Notes: generated by a model from the letters alone, not told the origin. 64,000 nucleotides of DNA from Vreelandella subglaciescola (GCA_030454225.1 JAKDRW010000005.1:1-64000), one strand, 5' to 3'. Shown: positions 1-9,183, counted from the stretch's first letter. Numbers and translations are program-made.

Positions 1-2
1 AT

Positions 3-605
3 ATCCTCAACGAAGGTAAAAAAACGCTGGCTACCGCGCCTATCGAAGTGGTGGAAGCCGAGGTTGAGATTTTCGGCCCCGCCATCGTTCGAGCCGGAAA
101 CGAAGTAGATATCTCATGGACTGAAACGATTAGCGGGTATGACATTGTCACCATCGTCCCCGCCGGGGCCGATAAGGGCGCCTATAACAATCACCTGCGT
201 GCCAAGGAGAACGTTGAAGGCCGCCTGCGCGCGCCCGCCGAGCCCGGGCTTTATGAGCTGCGCTATATCCTTAATGAAGGTAAGCAAATGCTGGCCAGCG
301 CGCCGCTGGAAGTCGTGGGTAAAGATGCCCCGCTGGATGACGGCGCCGGGCTGTCGGTACCGAAAAACGCTACTCCCGGCGAGACGATCAGCGTGTCATG
401 GACCGGCGAAAATGACAGCGCCGATCAACGCATCGCCATTGCGCGCAAGGATCAGGCCGATTTTAGCTGGATCGCCGTCGAGTCGGTGGGCGAGGAAAAG
501 ACCCTGGATATGACCCTGCCCGACGAGGCCGGTTACTATGAAATCAGGTATTTGGACGTGACGGGACGCAAGCTGCTAGGCCGTTCCGTCGTAACAGTGG
601 AGTGA
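3..605 (+). CDS. C-terminal part of a repeat-containing protein (5'-truncated), possibly VWA/Ig-like surface protein
   Basis: Reading frame is open from the window edge; repeated motif YILNEGK(K/Q)xLA(T/S)AP(I/L)EVV; ends TGA after ...RSVVTVE. Confidence 0.7.
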   Translation: MLNEGKKTLATAPIEVVEAEVEIFGPAIVRAGNEVDISWTETISGYDIVTIVPAGADKGAYNNHLRAKENVEGRLRAPAEPGLYELRYILNEGKQMLASAPLEVVGKDAPLDDGAGLSVPKNATPGETISVSWTGENDSADQRIAIARKDQADFSWIAVESVGEEKTLDMTLPDEAGYYEIRYLDVTGRKLLGRSVVTVE

Positions 606-692
606 GGCACTATGGAGTCTTTATGCAAAACAGGTGAATAGCGAAGCCGCTGCTGTATGCTTAAAACCCTCTGGTAGCCATGCTGGCTGCCG

Positions 693-726
693 ACAATAAC
701 GCCGCCCAACGGGGCGGCGTTATTGT
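693..726. terminator. Intrinsic terminator-like hairpin
   Basis: acaataacgccgccc-aacg-gggcggcgttattgt, 15-bp perfect stem. Confidence 0.7.
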
Positions 727-889
727 GTTGCCGATAAAAGATTAGCCTTTTTACGGGCTCGACGCGGTGAGGCGCGCGGTCAATCGGGCTAATTCGAGCT
801 TAATCGCCCATGACTATCATTGCGTGCACCGGCGCATCCTGTGCCGGAGGGCTTTTCGGCCAGAACGTTTTTGTCTAGAGGAGTGTTGG

Positions 890-1744
890 GTGCTGTCACT
901 TACCTTGGGGCCGCTGGCGATTTCTGTGGGGCAGGCGTTAATCGTTGTGGCGCTGCTTGTGGCGTTGGTGGTGGGCAAGCTGTCGGCGCGACGGCGGGAC
1001 GTGGCCATTGGTGATGTTCTGGTCAACCTTGTGTTAGTCGGGATGGTCGCGGCGCGCATCGCTTTTGTCGGGCATTACGCGTCGAGCTATGGCTGGGATC
1101 CGCTGGCCTGGATCGACATTCGCGACGGGGGCTTTGAGATTATCGCCGGCCTACTGGTCGCCGGCCTTTATGCAGGCTATCTCGCGTGGCGGCGCGCGAC
1201 GCTGCGCCGGCCGCTGTTCTTCGCTCTCTTTGCAGGAATGTTAACATGGGGTTTAACCGGCGGTGTGCTAAGCGTGATGGAAGGCCAGGCCAGCCGACCA
1301 CCGCAAGCTTCACTGGAAACGCTTGCGGGAGACACGACCGAATTGGCGGGCCTCCAGCAGCGCGAAGGCAATCGGCCAATGGTGGTGAACTTGTGGGCTA
1401 CGTGGTGCCCGCCGTGCCGCAAGGAAATGCCGGTATTGGAGGCCGCGCAGAAAGAGCGCACCGACGTGCTGTTCGTCTTCGCCAACCAGGGCGAAGACGA
1501 GGTGACCATCCAGGATTTTATCGATCAGATGGAGCTTGAGCTTGCGCACGTACTGCTCGACAGGCGTGGCGCTGTGGGTCAGCAGGTCGGCTCCGCTGCA
1601 CTACCTACAACGCTGTTTTATGATGCCGAGGGTAAACTGGTGGATAGCCACCTCGGTGAACTTTCAACGGCGACCCTGGAACGCGCGCTTGAACGTATTG
1701 CGACGACGCCAGGCTCTTCAACCATTACGCAGGAAAATCCCTAA
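890..1744 (+). CDS. Membrane protein with Lgt-like N-terminus fused to TlpA-like thioredoxin domain
   Basis: GTG start preceded by AGAGGAG; WATWCPPCRKEMP redox motif; N-terminal TM region with AARIAFV...RDGGFEIIAGLLVA. Confidence 0.8.
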   Translation: MLSLTLGPLAISVGQALIVVALLVALVVGKLSARRRDVAIGDVLVNLVLVGMVAARIAFVGHYASSYGWDPLAWIDIRDGGFEIIAGLLVAGLYAGYLAWRRATLRRPLFFALFAGMLTWGLTGGVLSVMEGQASRPPQASLETLAGDTTELAGLQQREGNRPMVVNLWATWCPPCRKEMPVLEAAQKERTDVLFVFANQGEDEVTIQDFIDQMELELAHVLLDRRGAVGQQVGSAALPTTLFYDAEGKLVDSHLGELSTATLERALERIATTPGSSTITQENP

Positions 1745-2751
1745 TGCTTAGAAAGGCTAGTGCCACTGTTCCGTTGGCTCGGTGCCTCCGTGTGTTGGCT
1801 GTCGCGTCGATGCTGCTCCCCCTGTCGACCGCGGTAATGGCGGCAGACGATAAACCCAATGGCCACTATACCCTGCCCGAAGAGGGCAATATGGTCGGTG
1901 AGACCTATCGCGTTGACGTCAGCGAGGGCGATACGCTGATTGATATCGCCCAGGCGCATAATATCGGCTACGAAGAGATACGCAATGCCAATCCGGAAAC
2001 CAGCCTGTGGGCCCCCGAGGTGGGGACCGAGGTGGTTATTCCCGCGCGCTATATTTTGCCCCCCGAGCGCCGCGAAGGGCTGGTGATCAACCTGGCCGAA
2101 CTGCGTCTTTATTACTACCCGGAAACGCCGGAAGGCGAAGAGCCCCACGTGGAAACCTACCCGATCGGCATTGGCCGGGACGGCTATAACACGCCGCTCG
2201 GTGTGACCAAAACCACCATGAAAGTCAAAAACCCTGCCTGGTATCCGCCGGCCTCGATACGCAAGGAGGCGGCTGAAAACGGTGATGAGCTGCCGTCCGT
2301 GGTGCCGGCAGGGGAAGATAACCCGTTAGGGTCGCGCGCTATTTTGCTGGACCTTCCCGGCTATCTGATCCACGGCACCAACCGCCCGGACGGCGTGGGC
2401 ATGCGCGTCAGCCACGGCTGTATTCGCATGATGCCTAAAACTATTGAAGCGCTTTTTTCGCGAATCAAAGTGGGCGAACGCGTCAATATTATCGACATGC
2501 CGGTGAAAATCGGGCGCGAAGGCGAGCGTCTGTATGTGCAGTCCTTTCCGCAGAAAGAACAAGAGATCGAAATGGGCGACCTGATCACAGCGCTGGATCA
2601 GCTCAGCGACAGTGAGAGTATTCCCGTCGACTATGGCCAGCTGCGCGAAGCGCTGGAAGCCAGTGGCTGGCAGCCGACGGTGCTTGCGCCGCTGGGCGAC
2701 GTCGCCGGCGAGGATGAAACGCAGCAGTGGTACGATGTGGTACACGGCTAG
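1744..2751 (+). CDS. L,D-transpeptidase (LysM + YkuD/ErfK)
   Basis: Signal peptide; YRVDVSEGDTLIDIAQAHNI LysM-like; HGTNRPDGVGMRVSHGCIRM catalytic motif. Confidence 0.92.
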   Translation: MLRKASATVPLARCLRVLAVASMLLPLSTAVMAADDKPNGHYTLPEEGNMVGETYRVDVSEGDTLIDIAQAHNIGYEEIRNANPETSLWAPEVGTEVVIPARYILPPERREGLVINLAELRLYYYPETPEGEEPHVETYPIGIGRDGYNTPLGVTKTTMKVKNPAWYPPASIRKEAAENGDELPSVVPAGEDNPLGSRAILLDLPGYLIHGTNRPDGVGMRVSHGCIRMMPKTIEALFSRIKVGERVNIIDMPVKIGREGERLYVQSFPQKEQEIEMGDLITALDQLSDSESIPVDYGQLREALEASGWQPTVLAPLGDVAGEDETQQWYDVVHG

Positions 2752-2829
2752 CATGACGGCGCTAGAAAAACGCGATGATGCGCGGGCGCCGGTGATAGGC
2801 TAAGCCATTATCACCAAGGCGGAGAATGT

Positions 2830-3420
2830 ATGCATAAGGCGGCGATGCGCGTATGGGTGCCTCTAGTATTAGCGGCGTGGCTATCGGGCTGTGGCGGCAA
2901 CGAGGAGGACGCGGGTACGCCGTCGTCCCGCGCCACGAGTGACGCAGCGGCCGAACCGGCGTCGGAGCCGCAAGAGATCGAGCCGCTCAAGGCCTCCATC
3001 AGCGCAGCGGCTGCCATGCGTGACGATCGGCGTTTAAGCGTCACGGGGAGTACCAACCTGCCGGATGACGCCCGGCTTTTAGTGGTGGTCGAACGTGAAA
3101 CGAGCGGTGGCGCCCGCTGGCACGAGCGTACCCGGGTCAAAAACGGAATGTTTCAGGTAGGGCCGATGGGGTTTGGCAGCGGCGTGCCCGACGGTCACTA
3201 TAGCCTGAGCGTACAGCTGGCGGAGGCAAGCGTGCAGCCAGTAGTCGTGCGCGAGCGCATCGGTGCGAAAGGCCAAGCGCTTGAAGGTGAGCTGGTAGAG
3301 AATGCGTCGCACGGGCTGGGGCGTATTGCCCTATATACCCGCGAATTCTCGGTGGGCAAAGAGCTTAAGCACCGCAACGAGGAAGGCGACCGAATCCACT
3401 ATCCGCAAGACGCGCGCTAA
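2830..3420 (+). CDS. Putative lipoprotein
   Basis: Lipobox-like LSGC near N-terminus; 196 aa ORF. Confidence 0.7.
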   Translation: MHKAAMRVWVPLVLAAWLSGCGGNEEDAGTPSSRATSDAAAEPASEPQEIEPLKASISAAAAMRDDRRLSVTGSTNLPDDARLLVVVERETSGGARWHERTRVKNGMFQVGPMGFGSGVPDGHYSLSVQLAEASVQPVVVRERIGAKGQALEGELVENASHGLGRIALYTREFSVGKELKHRNEEGDRIHYPQDAR

Positions 3421-3439
3421 AGCGCACCGCAGCCTCTCG

Positions 3440-3964
3440 TTACTGCTTACGCCAATGAGCTAGCAGTACTGCACAAAGCGCAACCTGCTCCCCTGGTGAC
3501 TGCAGGTAATGGGTGATTTCGGTCATGTCGTTGCGCCGGATCAGATAATGGCCGGCGTGGCGAAAGGATGTCGTAGGGCCGAACAGCGCTAAATCATCGG
3601 TCTGCAGCGGGGCGAAGTGGGTGTTGGGCGCCGGCGTTGCCAAAAATGCCGGGGCTTGCCACGGCATATAAAGCGGCATTTCACCGGGATCCGTCGGCGT
3701 TGCCTGGTGCTGTTCCCAGGGCAGGGGACCGGTATGGTAAAGCGTTGCCAGTGGCGCACTGCCTTCGCCTTCAAGCAGGGTAGCAAGCGAGCAGTTGAGC
3801 GCACCGGCCAGCGCCACCAGGCGTTCATGGCCGATTTGCTTGATCGTGCCGGATTCCCAGTAAGATACCGTGACGTCTGAAACACCAACGTGGCGTGCCA
3901 GGGCGGCTTTGCTAAGCCTGGCCTGGAGCCTGAAGTGCTTGATGCGTTCGCCTAGCGATTCCAT
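3440..3964 (-). CDS. XRE-family HTH transcriptional regulator with C-terminal S24-like region
   Basis: MESLGERIKHFRLQARLSKAALARHVGVSDVTVSYWESGTIKQIGHERLVALAGAL HTH; internal ATG chosen as start. Confidence 0.8.
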   Translation of the reverse strand: MESLGERIKHFRLQARLSKAALARHVGVSDVTVSYWESGTIKQIGHERLVALAGALNCSLATLLEGEGSAPLATLYHTGPLPWEQHQATPTDPGEMPLYMPWQAPAFLATPAPNTHFAPLQTDDLALFGPTTSFRHAGHYLIRRNDMTEITHYLQSPGEQVALCAVLLAHWRKQ

Positions 3965-4159
3965 ACGTTGTCCTGTTGATGAGCCTGGCGGCAGACTCCT
4001 TGAGTGACGGCGCTCTGCTGTGAAGTTAGCCAAGAGACGCTATGGTAGGCGATTGTGCCATAACGCGCATCCTGATAAAGCTCATCCTACGTTATCTTTT
4101 ATGTCATTTTTTGTGCCCACTGATGCAGCGGCTTTACTGTTGGTTGCTACAAGGGTGCG

Positions 4160-4165
4160 TATAAT
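4160..4165 (+). promoter_or_regulatory. Candidate gltX promoter -10 (TATAAT)
   Basis: Perfect TATAAT about 70 nt upstream of the gltX ATG; no good -35 identified. Confidence 0.45.
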
Positions 4166-4234
4166 GGCGCGACGCTTCTTTTATAACGCTGCTGCTGGCG
4201 ACGCTTATACCCTTGTAACATTAAGGACTTCATC

Positions 4235-5716
4235 ATGACCGTACGTACCCGTATCGCTCCGTCTCCTACGGGCGATCCCCACGTTGGCACCGCTTATATT
4301 GCGCTGTTTAACCTTTGCTTTGCGCGTCAGCACGGCGGTGAATTCATTCTGCGCATTGAAGATACCGACCGCGCTCGCTCAACGGCGGCGTCAGAGCAGA
4401 TGATTTTTGACTCGCTGCGTTGGCTGGGTATCGAATGGGACGAAGGCCCCGACGTAGGAGGGCCGCACGGCCCTTACCGGCAAAGCGAGCGCGGCACGGT
4501 GTATGCCGACTACGCGCAGCAGCTGCTGGATGCGGGCCATGCCTTCAAATGCTACCGCACGGCGGAAGAGCTGGATGAGCTGCGCGCAACGCGCAAGGCG
4601 GCGGGTCAGCACCTGGCGCTGAAACCCGCTGATTTGGCGCTGGATGCCGATGAGCAGGCGCGTCGCGCCGGCGAAAGCTGGCCTTACGTAGTGCGCATGC
4701 AGGTGCCGTCCGATGGCGTTTGCGTGATAGAGGATATGCTGCGCGGGCGTATCGAGGTCGACTGGGCGCAGGTCGACGCGCAGATTCTGCTGAAATCCGA
4801 CGGCATGCCCACCTACCACCTGGCAAACGTGGTGGATGACCACCTGATGGAAATTACCCACGTGCTGCGCGGCGAAGAGTGGATCAATTCGGCGCCCAAG
4901 CATCAGCTGCTGTACGAGTGCCTGAATTGGGAGATGCCGGTACTTTGCCACATGCCGCTGCTGCGCAACCCCGACAAGTCCAAGCTTTCCAAGCGCAAGA
5001 ACCCCACCTCAATCAACTATTATCGCCGTATGGGCTTTTTGCCTCAGGCGGTGTCCAACTACCTGGGGCGCATGGGCTGGTCGATGCCCGACGAGCGGGA
5101 AAAGTTCAGCCTTACGGAAATGATGGCGGCGTTCGATATCCAGCGGGTATCGCTTGGCGGGCCGGTCTTTGATCTGGAAAAGCTGACCTGGCTCAACGGC
5201 GTTTATATTCGCGAAGACCTGGACGACGCGGCATTTTTACAGGCGCTGCGCGAGTGGGCGTTCAACGAAGACTACGCCAAACAGATTTTGCCGCAGGTAC
5301 GCCCGCGGGTTGAAACGCTGTCGCAGGTCGCGCCGCTGGCCGGACACTTTTTCTCGGGGCTGCCGGCGATCGACGCCGCCTCGTTTGATTCGGTCAAGCT
5401 GGAAACAGACACCCTGGTAAAACTGCTGCAGTTTCTGGTGTGGCGGTTTGAGGCAGTGCCCGCCTGGCACAAGGACGCGCTGCTTGAGGAAGTGAAAATG
5501 CTGGCCGCGCACTTTGAGCTGAAAATGAAGGCGTTTCTGGCACCGGTGTTTATCGCGGTGACGGGCTCAAGCGCTAGCACGTCGGTGATGGACGCGATGG
5601 CAATCCTCGGCTCGGACGTGACGCGCGCGCGCCTGCGTCACGGCCTCGACGTGCTCGGTGGGGTATCCAAAAAGCAGGCCAAACGGCTGGAGAAGGAGTT
5701 CCGCGAACTTTCTTAG
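4235..5716 (+). CDS. gltX: Glutamyl-tRNA synthetase
   Basis: [23 protein letters not shown] and [11 protein letters not shown] signatures, 493 aa. Confidence 0.98.
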   Translation: MTVRTRIAPSPTGDPHVGTAYIALFNLCFARQHGGEFILRIEDTDRARSTAASEQMIFDSLRWLGIEWDEGPDVGGPHGPYRQSERGTVYADYAQQLLDAGHAFKCYRTAEELDELRATRKAAGQHLALKPADLALDADEQARRAGESWPYVVRMQVPSDGVCVIEDMLRGRIEVDWAQVDAQILLKSDGMPTYHLANVVDDHLMEITHVLRGEEWINSAPKHQLLYECLNWEMPVLCHMPLLRNPDKSKLSKRKNPTSINYYRRMGFLPQAVSNYLGRMGWSMPDEREKFSLTEMMAAFDIQRVSLGGPVFDLEKLTWLNGVYIREDLDDAAFLQALREWAFNEDYAKQILPQVRPRVETLSQVAPLAGHFFSGLPAIDAASFDSVKLETDTLVKLLQFLVWRFEAVPAWHKDALLEEVKMLAAHFELKMKAFLAPVFIAVTGSSASTSVMDAMAILGSDVTRARLRHGLDVLGGVSKKQAKRLEKEFRELS

Positions 5717-5738
5717 GCGCGAGGCGCAGCAGAAGAAC

Positions 5739-5764
5739 AGGCGCCGCAAAAAAGCGGCGCCTTT
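5739..5764 (+). terminator. gltX intrinsic terminator
   Basis: aggcgccgc-aaaaaa-gcggcgcct then ttt. Confidence 0.75.
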
Positions 5765-5767
5765 GTC

Positions 5768-5796
5768 TTGACGCCTACCACGGGGATGAGTACTAT
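5768..5796 (+). promoter_or_regulatory. tRNA operon promoter
   Basis: TTGACG-17 nt-TACTAT, about 22 nt upstream of tRNA-Ala. Confidence 0.65.
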
Positions 5797-5818
5797 ACGC
5801 TCCGTCTTCACGACACGT

Positions 5819-5894
5819 GGGGCCTTAGCTCAGCTGGGAGAGCGCAACACTGGCAGTGTTGAGGTCAGCGGTTCGATCCCGCTAGGCTCCACCA
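5819..5894 (+). tRNA. tRNA-Ala(GGC)
   Basis: Cloverleaf: GGGGCCT/AGGCTCC acceptor, anticodon loop CTGGCAG, GGTTCGATC T-loop, encoded CCA. Confidence 0.96.
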
Positions 5895-5941
5895 TATTTT
5901 GCAGTATCTTGCTTGCCGTCGTCTTGTCTGACGTCGTTTAC

Positions 5942-6017
5942 GTCCCATTCGTCTAGTGGTCCAGGACACCGCCCTTTCACGGCGGTAACAGGGGTTCGAA
6001 CCCCCTATGGGACGCCA
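5942..6017 (+). tRNA. tRNA-Glu(TTC)
   Basis: GTCCCAT/ATGGGAC acceptor, anticodon loop CTTTCAC, GGTTCGAAC T-loop, encoded CCA. Confidence 0.97.
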
Positions 6018-6218
6018 CTCTCGTATCTTATCTGTGTAAAACGTTCTCTAAATACGGCCTTTTTGTCCGTGTTGATACGTTTTTATCCTCCCCCCTGACG
6101 GACTCCCGTAGGGTTTTCATGCCTTTCTTTTACCGGCTAATCGGAGCTGTTGGCGCAGCGCTGAAAAAGCTCGCGAAGGCGGCAAAAAAGCGTGTTTCTG
6201 AGCTGTTTTGCCCTTGAC

Positions 6219-6426
6219 TTGTCCACGTCCACGACTTTGCCGATCAGCGCTGTGCACAACCGCCTGTTATTGCCCGAAAAAACACTTGATATCTTTATTT
6301 TGTTTTAAAACAATAGCTTACGCTAGATCAAAAAGTGAACAATTTGAGGCCGAGCCGCTGTGCATGGCGTCTGTGGAATGTTTTCTAACGGTTATGAACA
6401 GGGTTGTCCACAGGAAGTGTGGAAAA
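6219..6426. promoter_or_regulatory. Cluster of DnaA-box-like 9-mers with IHF-like site
   Basis: TGTGCACAA 6251-6259, TTATGAACA 6392-6400, TTGTCCACA 6404-6412, TGTGGAAAA 6418-6426 (each one mismatch to TTATNCACA or its complement); TTGTCCACG 6219-6227 weaker; IHF-like 6279-6291. Confidence 0.4.
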
Positions 6427-6461
6427 CCCTATTTGTGCCCGTGTTACATGAAAGTCAAGGG

Positions 6462-7343
6462 CTATTGGGTGGTTTTCAGGCGCTTTAAAAGCGCCGATGT
6501 ATCCAGGCGTCCACCGCCTTGACGTTGCACGTCGGCATAGAATTGATCCACCAGCGCAGTGACCGGAAGCGCTGCGTTTAGCCGGCGCGCCTGGCCCAGG
6601 CAAATATCCAGATCCTTACGCATCCAGTCCACGGCAAAGCCGTGGTCATAGTCGCCGGCGAGCATGGTCTGGTGGCGGTTTTCCATCTGCCAGGAGCCGG
6701 CCGCGCCCTTGGACAGCACGTCGACCACCTGGTGCGCGTCAAGCCCTGCCTGCTGGGCAAAGTGAAGTCCTTCGGCCAGGCTTTGCACCAGCCCGGCCAC
6801 ACAAATTTGGTTGACCATTTTGGTTAGCTGGCCGCTACCCGTGGGGCCCATCAGCGTGATGGCGCGCGAGTAGTGCGCCATGATCGGCTCGAGGTGGGCA
6901 AACAGGGCGTCATTACCGCCGCACATGACGGTTAACGCGGCGTTGATAGCACCTTGCTGCCCGCCGGAAACGGGGGCGTCGAGAAAGCCGATGTCGCGCT
7001 GCAGGCAAGCCGCCGCCAGCTCCTCGGCCAGATCCGCCGAGGCAGTGGTGTGGTCCACCAGAAAGGCGCCTTTTGACATGCCGGCCAGCGCGCCGTGCTC
7101 GCCGGTGATGACCTCGCGCACGTCGTTATCGTTACCCACGCAGCTAAGCACCAGGTCAGCGCCGGCGGCAGCGTCTTGAGGGCTTGCGTGGGCGCTGCCG
7201 CCGTATTCGTTGACCCAGGCATCGGCCTTGGCGCGGGTGCGGTTATACACCCGCAGGGTAAGCCCCTGGCGGGCAAGGTGGCCGGCCATGGGGCCGCCCA
7301 TGACGCCAAGGCCAATGAAGGCAACGGTAGATATATGACGCAT
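6462..7343 (-). CDS. NAD(P)-dependent 3-hydroxyisobutyrate/tartronate semialdehyde dehydrogenase family
   Basis: VAFIGLGVMGGPMAGHLARQG Rossmann motif; FLDAPVSGGQQGA; GSGQLTKMVNQ. Confidence 0.93.
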   Translation of the reverse strand: MRHISTVAFIGLGVMGGPMAGHLARQGLTLRVYNRTRAKADAWVNEYGGSAHASPQDAAAGADLVLSCVGNDNDVREVITGEHGALAGMSKGAFLVDHTTASADLAEELAAACLQRDIGFLDAPVSGGQQGAINAALTVMCGGNDALFAHLEPIMAHYSRAITLMGPTGSGQLTKMVNQICVAGLVQSLAEGLHFAQQAGLDAHQVVDVLSKGAAGSWQMENRHQTMLAGDYDHGFAVDWMRKDLDICLGQARRLNAALPVTALVDQFYADVQRQGGGRLDTSALLKRLKTTQ

Positions 7344-7443
7344 AGCGTATTTGCTCCTGAGTATTGATGAATAAAAATCGCCGACCATGCAAAAGGCCAC
7401 CCGAAGGTGGCCTGGTGTCATGTCGCGTTTTGATCGAGAATGG

Positions 7444-8730
7444 TTATTTCTGCGGATATTCGCGCTGGTCGTGGCCGGTGTAGAGCTGGCGCGGACGGCT
7501 GATCTTGTAGCTATCGCTGAGCATTTCGTGCCAGTGGGAAATCCAGCCGCTGGTGCGCGATACGGCAAAGATGACGGTGAACATGTTGGTGGGAATGCCC
7601 ATGGCCTTGAGCACAATGCCCGAGTAGAAGTCGACGTTGGGATAGAGCTTGCGCTCAATGAAGTAGTCGTCTTCCAGCGCAATCTGCTCGAGGCGTTTGG
7701 CGATCTTGAGCTGAGGATCGTCGGCTTTGCCAAGCTCTGCAAGCACTTCGTCGCAGGTCTCCTTCATGACCCTGGCGCGGGGATCGAAGTTGCGATACAC
7801 CCGGTGGCCAAAGCCCATCAGCTTGAACGGGTCGTTCTTGTCCTTGGCCTTGTCGATAAAGCGCTGGATGTTCTCTTCGGAGTCGTCGCCGATCTCGTCG
7901 AGCATCTTCAGCACCGCCTCGTTGGCACCGCCGTGAGCCGGGCCCCAAAGCGCGGCAATGCCGGCGCTGATGCAGGCAAAGGGGTTGGCGCCGGTGGAGC
8001 CGGCCATGCGCACGGTAGACGTGGAGGCGTTTTGCTCGTGGTCAGCGTGGAGCATGAAGATGCGGTCCATGGCCTTGGCGTATACCGGATTGACGGTATA
8101 TTCCTCGCTGGGCGTGGCAAACATCATGTAGAGGAAGTTTTCCGCGTAGCTCAGATCGTTGCGCGGCGTGTTGAACGGCTGGCCAACGCTGTATTTATGT
8201 GCCATGGCGGCAATGGTGGGCATCTTGGCGATCAGGCGCACGGCGCTGATGACGCGGTCTTCTTCTTTGCTGATGTTCATGTAGTCGTGGTAGAAGGCGG
8301 CAAGCCCGCCGGTCACGCTGCACAGCATCGACATCGGGTGCGCGTCGCGGCGAAAGCCCTTGAAGAAGTTGTTGATCTGGTCGTGAACCATGGTGTGGTT
8401 GCGAATGCGCGCCTGAAAGTCGGCATACTGCTCATCGTCGGGCAGCTCGCCGAACAGCAGGGTATAGCACAGTTCGACAAAGTTGGAGTGCTTGGCAAGA
8501 TCACCGATATGGTAGCCGCGGTGCAGCAGCATGCCTTTGCCGCCATCGATATAGGTAATGGCCGACCGGCAGGAAGACGTCGCCATGAAGCCGGGATCAT
8601 AGGTAAACAAGCCGTCGGCCCCCAGGCCGCGAACGTCGATGACGTCAGGCCCCAAAGTACCGGAATACATCGGCAGATCAATTGCCTTGTCCAGGCCGTC
8701 TACCGTCAATGTTGCTTTCCTGTCAGCCAT
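7444..8730 (-). CDS. gltA: Citrate synthase
   Basis: [12 protein letters not shown]...; [41 protein letters not shown]. Confidence 0.98.
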   Translation of the reverse strand: MADRKATLTVDGLDKAIDLPMYSGTLGPDVIDVRGLGADGLFTYDPGFMATSSCRSAITYIDGGKGMLLHRGYHIGDLAKHSNFVELCYTLLFGELPDDEQYADFQARIRNHTMVHDQINNFFKGFRRDAHPMSMLCSVTGGLAAFYHDYMNISKEEDRVISAVRLIAKMPTIAAMAHKYSVGQPFNTPRNDLSYAENFLYMMFATPSEEYTVNPVYAKAMDRIFMLHADHEQNASTSTVRMAGSTGANPFACISAGIAALWGPAHGGANEAVLKMLDEIGDDSEENIQRFIDKAKDKNDPFKLMGFGHRVYRNFDPRARVMKETCDEVLAELGKADDPQLKIAKRLEQIALEDDYFIERKLYPNVDFYSGIVLKAMGIPTNMFTVIFAVSRTSGWISHWHEMLSDSYKISRPRQLYTGHDQREYPQK

Positions 8731-8805
8731 GCTGGCCTCCTGTCGAATTCGGGGTGGGACGTACATGATTGCTTGCATGCCGCGCCGGCGCTTAAAGGCC
8801 CGACT

Positions 8806-8833
8806 ACTATAAAAGGGCGCGGAAGATTGTCAA
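8806..8833 (-). promoter_or_regulatory. gltA sigma70-type promoter
   Basis: On the minus strand TTGACA-16 nt-TATAGT. Confidence 0.65.
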
Positions 8834-9026
8834 TTAGCCGAACTGTTAGGCCCTGCTGTACATAAATTAGGCTGTTGAATAATTACTGTCTATGATTGAA
8901 GTTATGCTATCAGCGTTGCGCATCGCGTGCTAACACGCCGTGGAATTAGTCGCGTAGCGCCGCAAGGCATCGGCGGCCATTGGTGGCAAGCGTATTGCAC
9001 CATGGTCGAGTAGGGCAGGGTTTGGT

Positions 9027-9055
9027 TTGTCAGCCAAGTCCAAGGTTCATATAAT
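9027..9055 (+). promoter_or_regulatory. sdh operon sigma70-type promoter
   Basis: TTGTCA-17 nt-TATAAT. Confidence 0.65.
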
Positions 9056-9183
9056 TTACCGCGCGCGCTGTTGTTCACAAGGCAGCGTGCAAGACTTGGC
9101 AACGGCCGAGCCCTTAGCAACCACCGCCCGCTCGGGCTATGCCCGATCGTCGCAGAGCGGGCCAAGAGAGTGTGTATAGAGCC

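Noticed and set aside
6219-6426. Interpretation of the DnaA-box cluster as the chromosomal origin itself
   Set aside because: No dnaA, dnaN, gidA/mnmG or mioC neighbours and no exact TTATCCACA seen; a datA/DARS-like or incidental cluster is more cautious.
7344-7742. N-terminal extension of the hydroxyisobutyrate dehydrogenase ORF
   Set aside because: Extension overlaps gltA out of frame and is low-complexity; the Rossmann start MRHISTVAFIGLGVMGG at 7343 is the sensible start.
7387-8865. 492-aa + strand ORF antisense to gltA
   Set aside because: Frame is a by-product of high-GC codon usage on the opposite strand of a certain citrate synthase gene; no recognisable domain.
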